From the NCBI GenBank assembly GCA_030544235.1, contig CM060484.1, positions 20,208,031-20,272,030 of the forward strand: a stretch of 64,000 nucleotides of DNA. The letters are read 5' to 3'. The notes under the pieces are model-generated. The model saw nothing but the letters and a program-made list of their open reading frames with translations, was not told where the DNA came from and made no database searches. Position 1 is the first letter of the stretch, and each line of letters begins with the position of its first letter. Positions 26,601-38,076 of this stretch are shown here, piece by piece. Origin of the DNA: Lepturacanthus savala. Taxonomy: Eukaryota > Chordata > Actinopteri > Scombriformes > Trichiuridae. The position numbers and the translations under genes are program-made.

Positions 26601-26860
26601 CATGCGGAGAGGAGCTGATGCATCACAGCGAGCTCGGTGATGTGAGGGTTTTCCTGATTCTCTCAGACTGTAGCAGGCATCGCGCCGTGATTTCGTGTTT
26701 CTTCTCCTCTTCGATGCAGCAGCGGTTCATCTGCTGCAGTCCAAGAAACACGAGAGAGGCTGAGAGGGAGGTGGGAAGCGTGAGTGTGAAGGGGGAGGGA
26801 GGGGGGAGGAGGAGGAGGAGGAGGAGGGAGGGTAGAGTAATAGGGTGGAAACAAAGGCTC
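26601..26860 (-). promoter_or_regulatory. Candidate sv2c non-coding first exon and promoter
   Basis: On the minus strand a CpG-containing block ends in a strong donor (ATG|GTGAGATC, first intron base 26600). Upstream of it lies a long pyrimidine-rich tract (purine-rich on plus, 26756-26836), as is common near vertebrate promoters. The block contains several upstream ATGs, including a 34-codon open frame, so it is unlikely to encode the sv2c start. Assignment to sv2c is inference from strand, spacing and the usual SV2 gene plan of a separate 5'UTR exon. Transcript data would decide it. Confidence 0.33.
26756..26836. repeat. Purine-rich tract with (GGA)n
   Basis: Strong purine bias on plus, including GGGAGGAGGAGGAGGAGGAG; can form triplex (H-)DNA. 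It lies just upstream of the candidate sv2c first exon. Confidence 0.85.
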
Positions 26861-26914
26861 GTATCCTATATGATAACAGTAGGTGTGATGCAGGATGGAT
26901 GCAGAATCATAATC

Positions 26915-26982
26915 TGATGATGATGATTGGTGATGATGATGATGGTGGTGATGATGATTATGTTGATGATGATGATGATGAG
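26915..26982. repeat. (GAT)n microsatellite, imperfect
   Basis: GATGATGATGATGGTGGTGA and further GAT units with a few substitutions. Confidence 0.9.
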
Positions 26983-27045
26983 TGAAGGCTGGAATGTGGG
27001 AAGAAGTTCACTGGATCTGCACTGTCCACTGAAACCTGAGCAACT

Positions 27046-27412
27046 AGAGCTGCAAGACAATTAATCGATTAGTTGCCAAGAATTCATTTTAGCTATTTTG
27101 ATAATCTATTCATAGATTTGAGTCATTTTAAAAAGAGGAAATGTCTAAATTCTGTGGTTCTAGCATCTCAAATCTGATTATTTTCTGGTTCCTTCAGTCT
27201 TCTGTCATAATAAACTGATGATCTTTGGGTTGTGAACTCTTGGTCTGGACAAAAAAAATGACATTTTAGGTTGAATGTTCAGCTTTTGGAAACAGTGGAA
27301 ATTAAAAACATAATCATTAATTAATTAAAGTTAAGAACCCAACAACAGATCAATAACTCGTTTAATAAATATTAAAATAATAACTATCAAAATAGTCCTT
27401 AGTTGCAGCCCT
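27046..27412 (-). mobile_element. GAGCTGCAACTAA-family MITE, copy 4, both ends present
   Basis: Best-delimited copy: begins AGAGCTGCAA and ends TTGCAGCCCT, inverted termini 367 bp apart, with the family interior on minus. No convincing target-site duplication, consistent with age. Confidence 0.78.
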
Positions 27413-28557
27413 AAAAGCGATGTAATTGAAGCCAAATTATCCATATTATCAGTTGTTATTATTATCATTACATCTTAAAAATAATTGTGTCTCTGTTAGC
27501 ATGATAGGGTCTAATGTTGTTTATATTTTTCACAATATGTTGGGTAATGTAGAATGAGAATAAATGTACTGTTCTGCATCTCCATCGATTATTTTATGGA
27601 ACAGCTGATTGTCTTGCAGAAAGTTTACTGTGATCCTAATGAACAAACAAAAACAGGATTTGTTTTTCTGCTGCATTGGCTTAGGGTAGCTAATGTTAGC
27701 ATAATTTACTTTTCACAGCTGTGACATTATTCATTTTGGGGATTTCAGACCAAACAGTTAAAGCCAGTAATTAGTTAGTAGTACTTTTTGAAGCTAAATT
27801 ACTCCCCCAAAAATTTCAGGCTGAAGTTCAGTGTAGATTTCTGGGCAGTGAGCAGTTTCCACCCAAAAAAAAAGAGAAAAAACCTCCTCCTATTCTGCAG
27901 CAGCGGGGCCATTATGGCTCCAGTGAATGACGACACCACTGCTCCTCTGTCAGAAATAACCATTACAGGAGGCATCTGAAGGAGCGAGGAAGGAAGGAAG
28001 GACATCCCTCTTAAACTCAACTCAATAAAAAAAAACGCTGCACACACATTTGCATTTCTATCTAGCAGCTGTTGTTTAATTTAAGGGTTGAAAATGAGTG
28101 AGACCAAAAACACACACATATCAGGGTCACGCCTGCACACACACACATCACAAAAGTACTCGACTGGCACTAATCGACTCCTGCATTAACAAGAACACGA
28201 GCTCGCTTCTTGGTGTCAGAAATCGAGACCTGCACATGCAAACTCATCAATCTTCACATTATTATTATCTCTCCTTTTCTTCCTTTACATGAACCTTTAC
28301 CCACTGTCTTCAGATCAATCCCAATCATGCTCCTGCAGCAGAAAGCTGCAGGTTGAGTCGTCAGACGTTTTTAAATTCTGTGAGCTTCTGTCCAGGAGTC
28401 AGCAGAGTTTTTTCATTAATGTAACCTGTGCAGAATCTCATCAGTAATTTAACTGGAGCAGTTAGTGAATTAACAAAAAAATATGATTGGAGATGCGAGG
28501 ACGTAATAGTAAATAGGCTGTAAAACTTTCTTCTTCTTCTTCTTTATCGAGAAAATA

Positions 28558-28776
28558 CTGGGTCAAATGTTTATTTTTCAGGTTAAATAGAATTATAATC
28601 CACTCTGCTAATTATTTTGAAGAAATTATTTATTTTCATTTTTCGCTTTCATATATTTTGATATTTGGGATACCATTTCTCTCAGTTCCATATTTTATCT
28701 TTTCAGCTTCAGCTCTTATTTTCTTACAGTTTCAGTATTTTATTATTATAATTTTTTTACAGTTTCAGATCTTGCT
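28558..28776 (+). repeat. Left arm of a dispersed inverted pair
   Basis: CTGGGTCAAATGTTTATTTT through CACTCTGCTAATTATTTTGA, TATATTTTGATATTTGGGAT and ACAGTTTCAGATCTTG match the reverse complement of 30493-30803 in order. It lacks about 95 bp present in the other arm. No coding content. Confidence 0.8.
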
Positions 28777-29108
28777 TTGTCATTTTCAAACATCTGACCA
28801 TGGATGTATTATAGAAACCGGACCAAAAAATGTCCGTCGTTCATTTCAATGGAATTTGCTCACCTGAATATGCTGCAAAAGTTCCTGACTTCCGATTTTA
28901 CTTCCACATTATGAGAACCATAGAGACTGATCAGTAGAGTCACCCCCCATGACCTCCCATCATGCCCAGAGGCAATGAGAATGTGAAAATCACGTAAAAT
29001 CTCACCTTTGAGTCATCAGAGAAAAATAAATAAAAAACGTCCTCACACTCACTTTCACGACTTCGCTGAGTCACACAGCTGTGATGTCATGGGTGTTATG
29101 ATGGGAAA

Positions 29109-29296
29109 ATTTTCTATGCCTGCGTATTCCTCACTAGGGTCACAGGGGTCTGCTGGTGTCAATCCCAGCGTACTTCAGGTGAGAGGCAGGGATACACCCC
29201 AGACATGTAACCAGTCTATTATGGAACACACACCATTCACTCACACACTCAGACCTAAGGGCAGTTTAGAGTCTTGAATTAAACTCAGCATGTCTG
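29109..29296 (-). mobile_element. V-SINE-type SINE, 5'-truncated
   Basis: Only the 3' half of the family is present (tail TTTTCTATGCCTGCGTATTC on plus, through CAGCATGTCTG). The tRNA head is missing, as expected of 5'-truncated retroposition. Confidence 0.8.
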
Positions 29297-30492
29297 AAAA
29301 CAGATAGAATAACACATATAAAAGGATTCAAGTGCAATATAATAAACCTCCACAAATAAATGTCCTGAATTCACAAATTCTTTATTGTTGCTTCTATGTA
29401 CTATTTTTTTTTCTTTTACCAAATAACTTTGAAACAATATGTCATATGAGTAAAGCTCAATAGAAACATTCTTCTTTCAGTATTCTCTCAACAATGAAGA
29501 ACGGCAGTAAAAAGTGACTTAAGCCAAGATATTGAGAGTGTCACTGTCCTAAGCAGAAGATCCTGTTTTTACATAACTACAACCCAGAAGCAGAAGCAAT
29601 TGAAGATACTCTTAGTCTGCAGCAATAAACTGTCTCCTGCTCTAACCAACTAATTGGTGAGTTGGAAAATATTTCCACTTAACTGGTGTGAAAACCTTTC
29701 AAGGATGAGGCTTGGTTTAAATCATTTTTCTTAAGATTAATGACACTTTAGCTTCATACTATATATGAAGAATAACATTACCCTTTTCTTTCAAGTTCTG
29801 TCAGCTACCAAGGTGCAAATTAAATGCATCAAAAATAATAATTAAAAGAATATCCAAACCAAATCTATAAAATATGTGTGGTGTGTGGGTGTACCTGTGT
29901 GTGGGAGGTTGGGAGCAGAGTAAAATGCAGGACAATCTATTCTATATTTAAATTACATATTGAAATGATCTGCTTGAAACTTTTTGCAGAACTGGGAACA
30001 AGCCCAAATAAGCAACTACATCTAGCAACAAGCCCAAGAAAACGCGACAACAAATATTAATAGACGACTTCACAGAAAAACAAGCTCAATGTTGCTTATG
30101 ATAAGCAGATTTGACAACACTGGCGAGCCAGCAGAACCAGACGTCATTACCAGGAGGATACAGCGAGAGGCATTCACAGGGCTGCATGGAAATTGGAGAT
30201 TTCAGCACTTCAATGTATGGCCATCTAAATGCACAATCTGGCATTTAGACAGCTCCTGTACCAGAGTTGGTGCTCCGTACTGTTTAAAACAGCTTCCAAT
30301 AAACAGCTTTATAAATTAAACAGTTAAAACAGTTTTAGCCGTGCATTGCATTTGTGTATTAGGTGCAAATGTTTTTCACTCAAAGCAGTTTTTTTCACTC
30401 CCAATCATGTGGCCATGTAGCCAAATCCTACATTCCCTGAAGGCTACATGATAGAGGAAGGTCTGTAGCCTTTTAATTAAGCTGCAAGCCCA

Positions 30493-30803
30493 AGATCTTG
30501 AAACTGTAAAATAAAATAATTGAAACAAAAATTAAAAAATATGATCTGAATCTGAAAAGATAAACCATGCAAATAAGAAAATGGGATACCATATATCAAA
30601 ACATATAAAAGTGAAAAATAAAAATAAATAATGTATTCAAACTAATTAGCAGAGTGGACCACAATTATATTTAACCTTAAAAGAATTGTACACTTGTTTT
30701 TATTTTGAATATGTTGATGTATTTCTCAGAATTTAAGATCAAAACTTGAAATTTCAGTTTTCATTTTTATTTTAAGTAAAGTAAGTAAAAAACATTTGAC
30801 CCA
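30493..30803 (-). repeat. Right arm of a dispersed inverted pair
   Basis: AGATCTTGAAACTGTAAAAT, GATACCATATATCAAAACAT, ACTAATTAGCAGAGTGGACC and CATTTGACCCAAC are the reverse complement of 28558-28776. The arms are 1.7 kb apart with a truncated SINE between. Confidence 0.8.
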
Positions 30804-31300
30804 ACATTAGCTCCATACATCATCCACAGTGGAGGAAGAAGGATTAAATACGAAAAGTTCAAGTTTCAAGGAAAAGTTCTGCATTGAAAAGGAACAGAAA
30901 TATTAGTAGTAACTTGAAGTATCAAGAGTGTCTAAATATTTGACTGGTTCTGTGTATGTTTTACATAGAATCAGATATCTAAATCTACGTCACTTCACAC
31001 CTATAACATTAACTGTATAAAACTATATAAAGTGACATCTGACATCGTTGTGCCTCTCAGCGTTATGGCTATAAGCTGAGAACACTCAGATAATACACTG
31101 CAAAATAGTTTTGAACAATTTAGTTGGATGTGTGAGCTGGAGTTTAATTGATTTCTAATTATACGCCCTGGTGGGCGCATAATTTCATGCGTAAAAAACA
31201 AAGGGGGGTTGTTAGCAAGGTCTGCTTCAGAATGAATCAGGATGCACTGCTTTGTTTTCGCTGTAATTACACACTCCACTCATCTTCAGGCTTATACCAC

Positions 31301-31303
<3 letters not shown>

Positions 31304-31336
<33 letters not shown>
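31304..31336. repeat. (CA)n microsatellite
   Basis: About 16 CA units. Confidence 0.9.
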
Positions 31337-31342
<6 letters not shown>

Positions 31343-31795
31343 CTTGAGAATGTATTTTGATTAGTAGGTAATTATTTGTTTTTGCCAAAGCTTCCAAAAT
31401 AGCAACTAAGTACTTTTAAAGAGTGACAGACTCATACAAACTGAGGAATAAAACTTCTAGCTTTTACTGTGATGATATCAGCATTAATGAACTTTTACAT
31501 GAAAAACACTCAACATCTGTCATTTAAAACTTTGATAAGATACAAAAACTATGCAAAACACAACTGTTCATTGAGCCTGACACATCACAAGTGGACACGG
31601 CTTCTGTTTCCTGCCTCTCATTAAGCTACATAGTGTAAAGGAGCTTTGTGAGGGTTGAGATACAGTTGAGTGGTGTTAAGTAACAAGACAAATAGCCTCT
31701 GGAGGAGCCCGGCAGGTTAAAGCAAGGTTAATTACATTTCTTAACACACAGGGGTGAAGGGTTGTAGAGGAGGAGACTGCAGAGGGATGAGAGGA

Positions 31796-32000
31796 GGAGT
31801 TAAAGGGGATGTATCATACACATTTTATCCCAGTTTTATATTCTGAGGCTCATCTTTGCAGGATTTACAGTTAATCTTGCAGCTCCTCAGTTCATCCTCT
31901 GTCTGAAACAAGCCTGTTAAGTGCCTATTTCTTTAAGGACCGACCCCTGATGAACCCGCTCCATCCCGATTGGTTGGTTTTTGAAGTCGTCTGCTGAGCC
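31796..32000 (+). repeat. Dispersed teleost repeat, second copy of the 7150-7372 family
   Basis: GGGGATGTATCATACACATT, GCAGCTCCTCAGTTCATCCT, CTGTCTGAAACAAGCCTG and TTTCTTTAAGGACCGACCCC then CCGATTGGTTGG follow the family order. Confidence 0.5.
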
Positions 32001-34149
32001 TGGAGATTAAATAATCAAAAAGTAGTTGGATTTCGCTTCTTTTTCTTGCTCTTGTAATGTAAACTTCTTAAATAAAACCATAAATATGGGAGCCCAGACC
32101 TTATCAGAAAAATGAGACTGGACAATGCAATCATCCTTAGCAACAACCTTAGTAACAGAGACCACATATTAAATAACCAGGGGACAGGTGCGAACAATCT
32201 TTTGCCATCGCAAGAAGGAAATAGAGGAAATAGAGACAACAGAGTAAATGGAGCCTGGGAGCATATTTAAATGTTGGTTTTTAATTACAGGGAGCATTTT
32301 CACACAATTTCAACTCAAGTTTTAACTCTGTTGGTCATGTGTTTCATACACTTTCTGTAATAAAATATAGCATGCTGCCTGATGACCTGAGATCCATCAC
32401 TACTTTGTCCACACAAACTTTTCTGTTCTTCCAGGCTATAGTTAAGAACTATTTGTATGTGTGTAAATAAAATTAACATTGACATTGACGTTAAAATCTT
32501 ATGAAATGAATCTCCCTGGTCTAATTTAATGACAGAAAATTACAAAAAGCATGACAGGTTCCCTATAAGTAGCTAAATTACAATTATTTTAGATGTTGTT
32601 GAGTGTCACCTAAATTGATTCTGTGTAAAAAGTGATTTACAGGCCACAGCAGTTTTATTAGAAATGTGTTGTGATGTTTCAGTCATGTCACTGTGATCCT
32701 GTTTTAACTGTTTATTACTTTAATGAACCACTGTGAATTTCTGTGTCCAGGGAATGTCTTCATTCAGTGATCTGCACCATAATGGAAGATATAAATACAG
32801 CCGATGAGCCAGTTGAAAATGCTATTTTTGATATTTTGGAAGTTCAATGAATTCATCCCATTTTGCCTTTGCCCTGTGATCTTTTGTGTGTCACGTCCCT
32901 GAAAATCCAAAGCAGAGCAGATACTTTTGTCTTCGAATCTTCTGCAAATGCCAGAATGTCAAGACACTTTGCTCCTTGGAGAAATAATGACGCAACCACT
33001 GATTTATAAGCAGGACAGTTTGTGTTGATGTTTTTTTTTGCATTTTTTGTCTGTATCATTTTCATCTGTTTATTAGCTGGTGCCGTTTTTGCAGAGTTTT
33101 GCATATTTATGTATCAAAACACGTACCCGATGAAGTGACTTCATATTGTTTGATTGCATATAAAGGAAACAATCAGGCAGCATTTCGCTTTTCCTTTTAT
33201 TTTGCTGTTTGCCGTCATTTCACAAATCACTAATAATATCTTATCATTAACATTCTTGTCAGAGACGACTGTTTCCTCTCTGCAGGTGCAGTTGTTTGCT
33301 GCAGGTTAAAAGGATCAAACTACAAAGTCTGACATGAACCTGATGATGCTGGAAAATGCTTCAGGCTTTTCACCCCCCTCGGTCCCTTCTTTCATTTTTT
33401 TTCCCCATCACAGGTGCAAGCGTACGATTATAAAAAAAGAGGAAAAATAATATCTCTGAGTTTCTCTTCTTCAAACAAACTGGCTATGTGCTGATCACAA
33501 GCAAAACAAATGAAATCTACAGTATGTGTGTGTGTGGGGGGGGGGGGGGGTATAGATGCTGTCAAGTGTGTGTGTGAGTAAGTGTTGTCATGTGAAACTT
33601 AATGCAATGAGGCACATGTGGGCGGCAGAATAGTCAGGGCACATCAGTCAAAGCAACATGTAATCACTCAGGTTATTGAGTTAACCTTTGCACTAGAACA
33701 GGCTGTGTGAGATTTACTGAGGAACACACATACAGTACATACACACACTGATTCGCAAGATCAAGTCCAATGTGAAGAGTGTGTGAGGTTGACTCTCATC
33801 GTGGAGCCAAAGACACTAAATGTTGAGTATAGAGGAAACGCCGCAGACAGAAATCGGGTAGGGTGAGGTGGGCGGAGGCCTGGAGGTTGATAGTCTCTGA
33901 AGATGAGAAACAACATTTGTGGTCCGCACCAAGAGCCACAGTGAGCCTGAGGTGAAGTGGAGAAGGAGCTTTTCTATAGAAGAGAAATCAACTCTGACTC
34001 AGTTTATCCCGCAGGTGCAGAAACATCAGTATGTGGAGGAGCAGCATAAAACTCAGTGATGATGAAGAGGAGGAGGGAGCAGCTGGAAGATGTTAAAGGA
34101 CCCGTACTGTTCACTTTTCATGGGTTTTACTGAAGTTATGGTGTTTCTA

Positions 34150-34460
34150 ATAGAGCTGGATGATTAAAAAAATACTATTGATAAAAAACTGTTTATATAG
34201 ATCAATATCAATAATTATTGATGATTTTCTTTTATGTTTTGGATAAGGTCCAGGAGAAAAAGGGCTGATGTCACCACTTTATATTAAAGTTGATTTGTGG
34301 TTTGTTCAATGATTTGCTGTTTGATTCAATTATTGATCCACTATCAAGGGAAATATGATGTATATGAGCCAGGGAGGAGCAGCATTAGTTTGTTTGTTCT
34401 ACACAAACCTAGAGTGAAGCAATCAATAATATATTGAACAATTTTCTTATTGTATTTATA

Positions 34461-34461
<1 letters not shown>
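34150..34461 (-). repeat. Dispersed AT-rich repeat, copy 4, followed by an AT array
   Basis: Reverse complement of copy 1 in order: TATATTAAAGTTGATTTGTG, TTCAATTATTGATCCACTAT and GGAGCAGCATTAG on plus. A 91-bp TA array starts where the element's terminal AT-rich part would be. Confidence 0.6.

Positions 34462-34552
<91 letters not shown>
34462..34552. repeat. (TA)n microsatellite, 91 bp
   Basis: Uninterrupted TA dinucleotides bordering the dispersed repeat 34150-34461. Confidence 0.95.
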
Positions 34553-34555
<3 letters not shown>

Positions 34556-35210
34556 GATATAATGTGTCATCTCCTCTTTGAAATGTTTGCATCTGTTTCA
34601 TTATTATTAATGAGTCTAGACTCTGATCGGTTGAGAACATAAATGGACAAAAATATGAGGATATTAGGCTCAACGAGAATGAGATTCTGTTTCTGATGAA
34701 ACAGAATTCTGAAACACTTTTCTTTCATCCTTCCACTACACAGAATATATATTTATTATTTATTTAAGTTGTTAGATAAGTGTGTCTGAGATTTCTGCCT
34801 TCACTTAAATACAAAGGGACTCAGAGCTTTTAAAACTCCCTTTTATCTTTTAAGACTCCCTGTAGCTTTGGATCATCAACTGAAAACTGTTATTATATTA
34901 TTAAACACTACATAGTCTTAGTTACAGGTTACAGATGTCATGTGACCACCAAAGTGAAGCTAATGTCGGTCTCCTTATGTTTCTGTTGTGACACAAGAGT
35001 TTCAGAGTTCTAGAAGCACTTTTAAGGGCGAAAGAAAGAAGCTACTTTCCTCCATCTCTGTGTCTTTCACCCATGGTGGGACATGGATTCACATATTGTT
35101 CTCATAATTTGTCATCTTGCATTAGGATGGAGGATAATAGATGGATAGTGACAGTGATGTTAATTGCTTTCCCCCCTCCTGTCAGCCAGAGGTTGGGAGG
35201 AGAGGTAGAG

Positions 35211-35212
35211 GA

Positions 35213-35260
<48 letters not shown>

Positions 35261-35261
35261 A
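35211..35261. repeat. (GAAA)n microsatellite
   Basis: About 12 tetranucleotide units. Confidence 0.93.
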
Positions 35262-36266
35262 CGTTTTCCTTCCACACGTTTTTGCTTTTCTAAATGTTCT
35301 GTTTCAGCCTGCTCCTCCTCCTCTTCTTCTTCCTTGTTTATCCGCTCTGCACCTGGCAGCCAGATTTATCCTTCCTATGTCTGCGTTGTGCTTTTGTTTT
35401 TAATCACATTATCTCATTATTGATCCTGAGTATGACTCCTCTGCATTTCCTACCACAGGGATCATGTTGCCCTCATCTCCTATTTCATCTGATTACACCT
35501 TCATATCAACAGTGTCCTGTTAAACCAAAGAGACAAGTCAGCTTGCTGTGAAAATAAAGAAATGACTTTAACCAAAATGCTCAGAACACTCACATGAGAA
35601 CGACTCTCAAAAAAAATAAATAAAGAATCTCTAATTTAGTGTATTAACTTTTTTTTAAAAGGTAAAAAAAACATCTCAAACGAGTGCAAACATCCCTTTA
35701 AAAGCAGTTGATAAAAACACATCCACCTTAACATTCTGGCATTTGCAGAATCAGCCTTAAAAGGGTTTATCCCCATTTGGGAAATAGAACATTTGTCACG
35801 ATAGCAGCAGCAGCATCATATTTGATATTTTCTGACAAAAACATGAGTATTCACATTTCAGTTCTATTCGAAATAACGTTCTTGTCTCACGCTGTAATCT
35901 GACTCACTTCACAAACACAAGAGCTTCAGTTAACACGATTACTGAATATCAATGATAAGTGAATAATAGCCTGTTAAATTAAACTGAATCAATTTTACGG
36001 TGAGATATTATTCAGCGCTCAGGCAAGAATGCTGCAAACCTCAGGGTGAAATATGGAGCGCGGAGTGACAGCAGCAGTATTGACCACTCATCCTCAGGCA
36101 GATTCATGTTTGATTCATCGTCCATACAAAAGGTGACGAGAGAACCTAGGGTGAGGGTTAAAGAAGAGACTATTGATCAGGGTGGAAAACAACGTGGGAG
36201 CAGCAAGGCTGTCACCAATCCTGACACTTTGATGCACGTACGTAATCGCCTTGAAGCACAGGGGCC

Positions 36267-36925
36267 ACACTGCAAAAACCCTAATATTAACAAGTGAAAA
36301 CATGTTGCTTTTGGTACAATTAGCCCAAGATTGAGCAAAAGTGTATTAGTTCATTGGCAGGCAATTTAGCTCACATATTTTGTTTTGTAATTTACGTCAA
36401 TTTGGTCTTAAGAAAACATTGATTTCATCAAAAAAGATTAAATAAACTAAAATCAAGAAAAAAAAATCTTGAAACAAGTTATATCTGCCAGTGGAACAAG
36501 ATACACTACCGTTCAAAAGTTTGGGGTCACTTAGATATGTTCTTATTTTTGAAAGAAAAGCACTGTTTTTTTTCAATATAGATAACTAAACTGATCAGAA
36601 ATACACTCTGTACGTTGTTAATGTGGTAAATGATTATTCTAGCTGCAAATGCCTGGTTTTTGGTGCAATATCTATCTTTCCAGCAACTATCACTCCAGTG
36701 TTCTAATGGTACAATGTGTTTGCTGGTTTTGATTCTGAAAGAAAAAAAATTATTTCAAATACAAATCGTTATTAATGGTTTTAAATAAAAGTTTGACGTT
36801 TCATGGAAAACAGAAAATTGTCTGGGTGACCCCAAACTTTTGAACGGTAATGTAATTCTACTCAATATTGGACTTAATTGTACCAAATAAAGGACATTTT
36901 CGTCTGATAAAACTTTATTTTCTTG
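36267..36925. mobile_element. Older MITE-like repeat hosting the Tc1-type MITE
   Basis: Starts CACTGCAAAAACCCTAA and ends near TTTTCTTGCAGTAAT, imperfect terminal inverted repeats of a type common in teleosts, with inner motifs CTTGAAACAAGTTATATCTG and GTGGAACAAGATA. It is interrupted by 36504-36852. The class is not certain. Confidence 0.5.
36504..36852 (+). mobile_element. Tc1/mariner-type MITE with intact terminal inverted repeats
   Basis: Termini CACTACCGTTCAAAAGTTTG (then GGGTCAC) and, as reverse complement, GTGACCCC followed by AAACTTTTGAACGGTAATG. The TA target duplication is at 36502-36503 and 36853-36854. It is internally shorter than 12956-13437, lacking about 110 bp from the middle. 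No coding capacity; needs a transposase from elsewhere. Confidence 0.9.
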
Positions 36926-37999
36926 CAGTAATTCAGTGCAGGGTCCTCCAGAAACAAATGTACATGACAATTCTAATCCTATTACGATGCCACTGAAGCC
37001 CCATTTTAAAACCTCACGGTCTGACAATGTCACATGGCACCGCCTCAGAGGAACAAGAAGCGAAAAGCAATCTGCGGTCACACTGACCAATTTCCTGTGT
37101 CACTGTCACACTGTGCTCTTACCATGACTCAGCAAGGAGTAGAGTTATAAACTGATGATATAATCTCTGGAAACGTTATCATACAATAATCCTCATCGCC
37201 ACTGGAGAAGAATATTGTACACTAAAAGAAATAAAACACAAGATTTAAATGTGAGAAAACGTCAGCCAGGCCCACTAAACTAAGTTATTTAAATTGGAAG
37301 TAAACTGGATGACTTAAATGTATCAAACCATCTTATTTAAGTGCTAAATCATACAGTTACATTGAATTTACTAAACATTATTATGTTGAATTTACTAAAA
37401 TGATTTCCATTAAATACACTAAACAAATCAGCTGTATTCATGTTGTAGGACTTAAATAAATACCACTTAAGTCAATTCATGTTACATGACTCTTCATTTT
37501 CTAAATAACTGTGTCAACTCAATTTCATTAAACAATATTGAATATCCCTCAAAATTTTTATTGCTATTTAAATATAAGAGAACTTATATTCAAGACAAAT
37601 TGCTTGTCTTTATGACTAAAAGTGAGTGTATTTAAAATTTTCAAAAATATTTTAATAGAGTATAATACAGAAATTTTTCCATTTCTTTGAGTGTAGTTGT
37701 ATTTTTTTGCCATTTGAGGGAATCCTGGACCAACAAGCTGTTGTGTGTGATCATGGACACAACTTCATGTCGATCTTACCTGTCGTTCAGGTAATTATTG
37801 GCTATATTTAAGCATTGTGTCTTTTGGGGATTGATAATGTCTTCAGAAAGCTTCTTGTGACAGAAACCGTGACTATAATGAATTCTTGCAACAAAGGTGA
37901 CAAGCGTCTGCGGGAATTGACTTTTTTACTTTGGAATTGGATCTTCAGGGGAATTGATTCCCTGCTGTGCCACAAAAGAGACAAAGGGAGTGAAGTGTA

Positions 38000-38001
<2 letters not shown>

Positions 38002-38075
<74 letters not shown>
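38002..38075. repeat. (TG)n microsatellite, 74 bp
   Basis: 37 TG units without interruption. Confidence 0.95.

Positions 38076-38076
<1 letters not shown>

Noticed and set aside
37706..37791. Exon-like segment with AG before and GTAATT after, open in one frame
   Set aside because: Translation (ILDQQAVVCDHGHNFMSILP) matches nothing I know; AG/GT bounds of this size arise often by chance.
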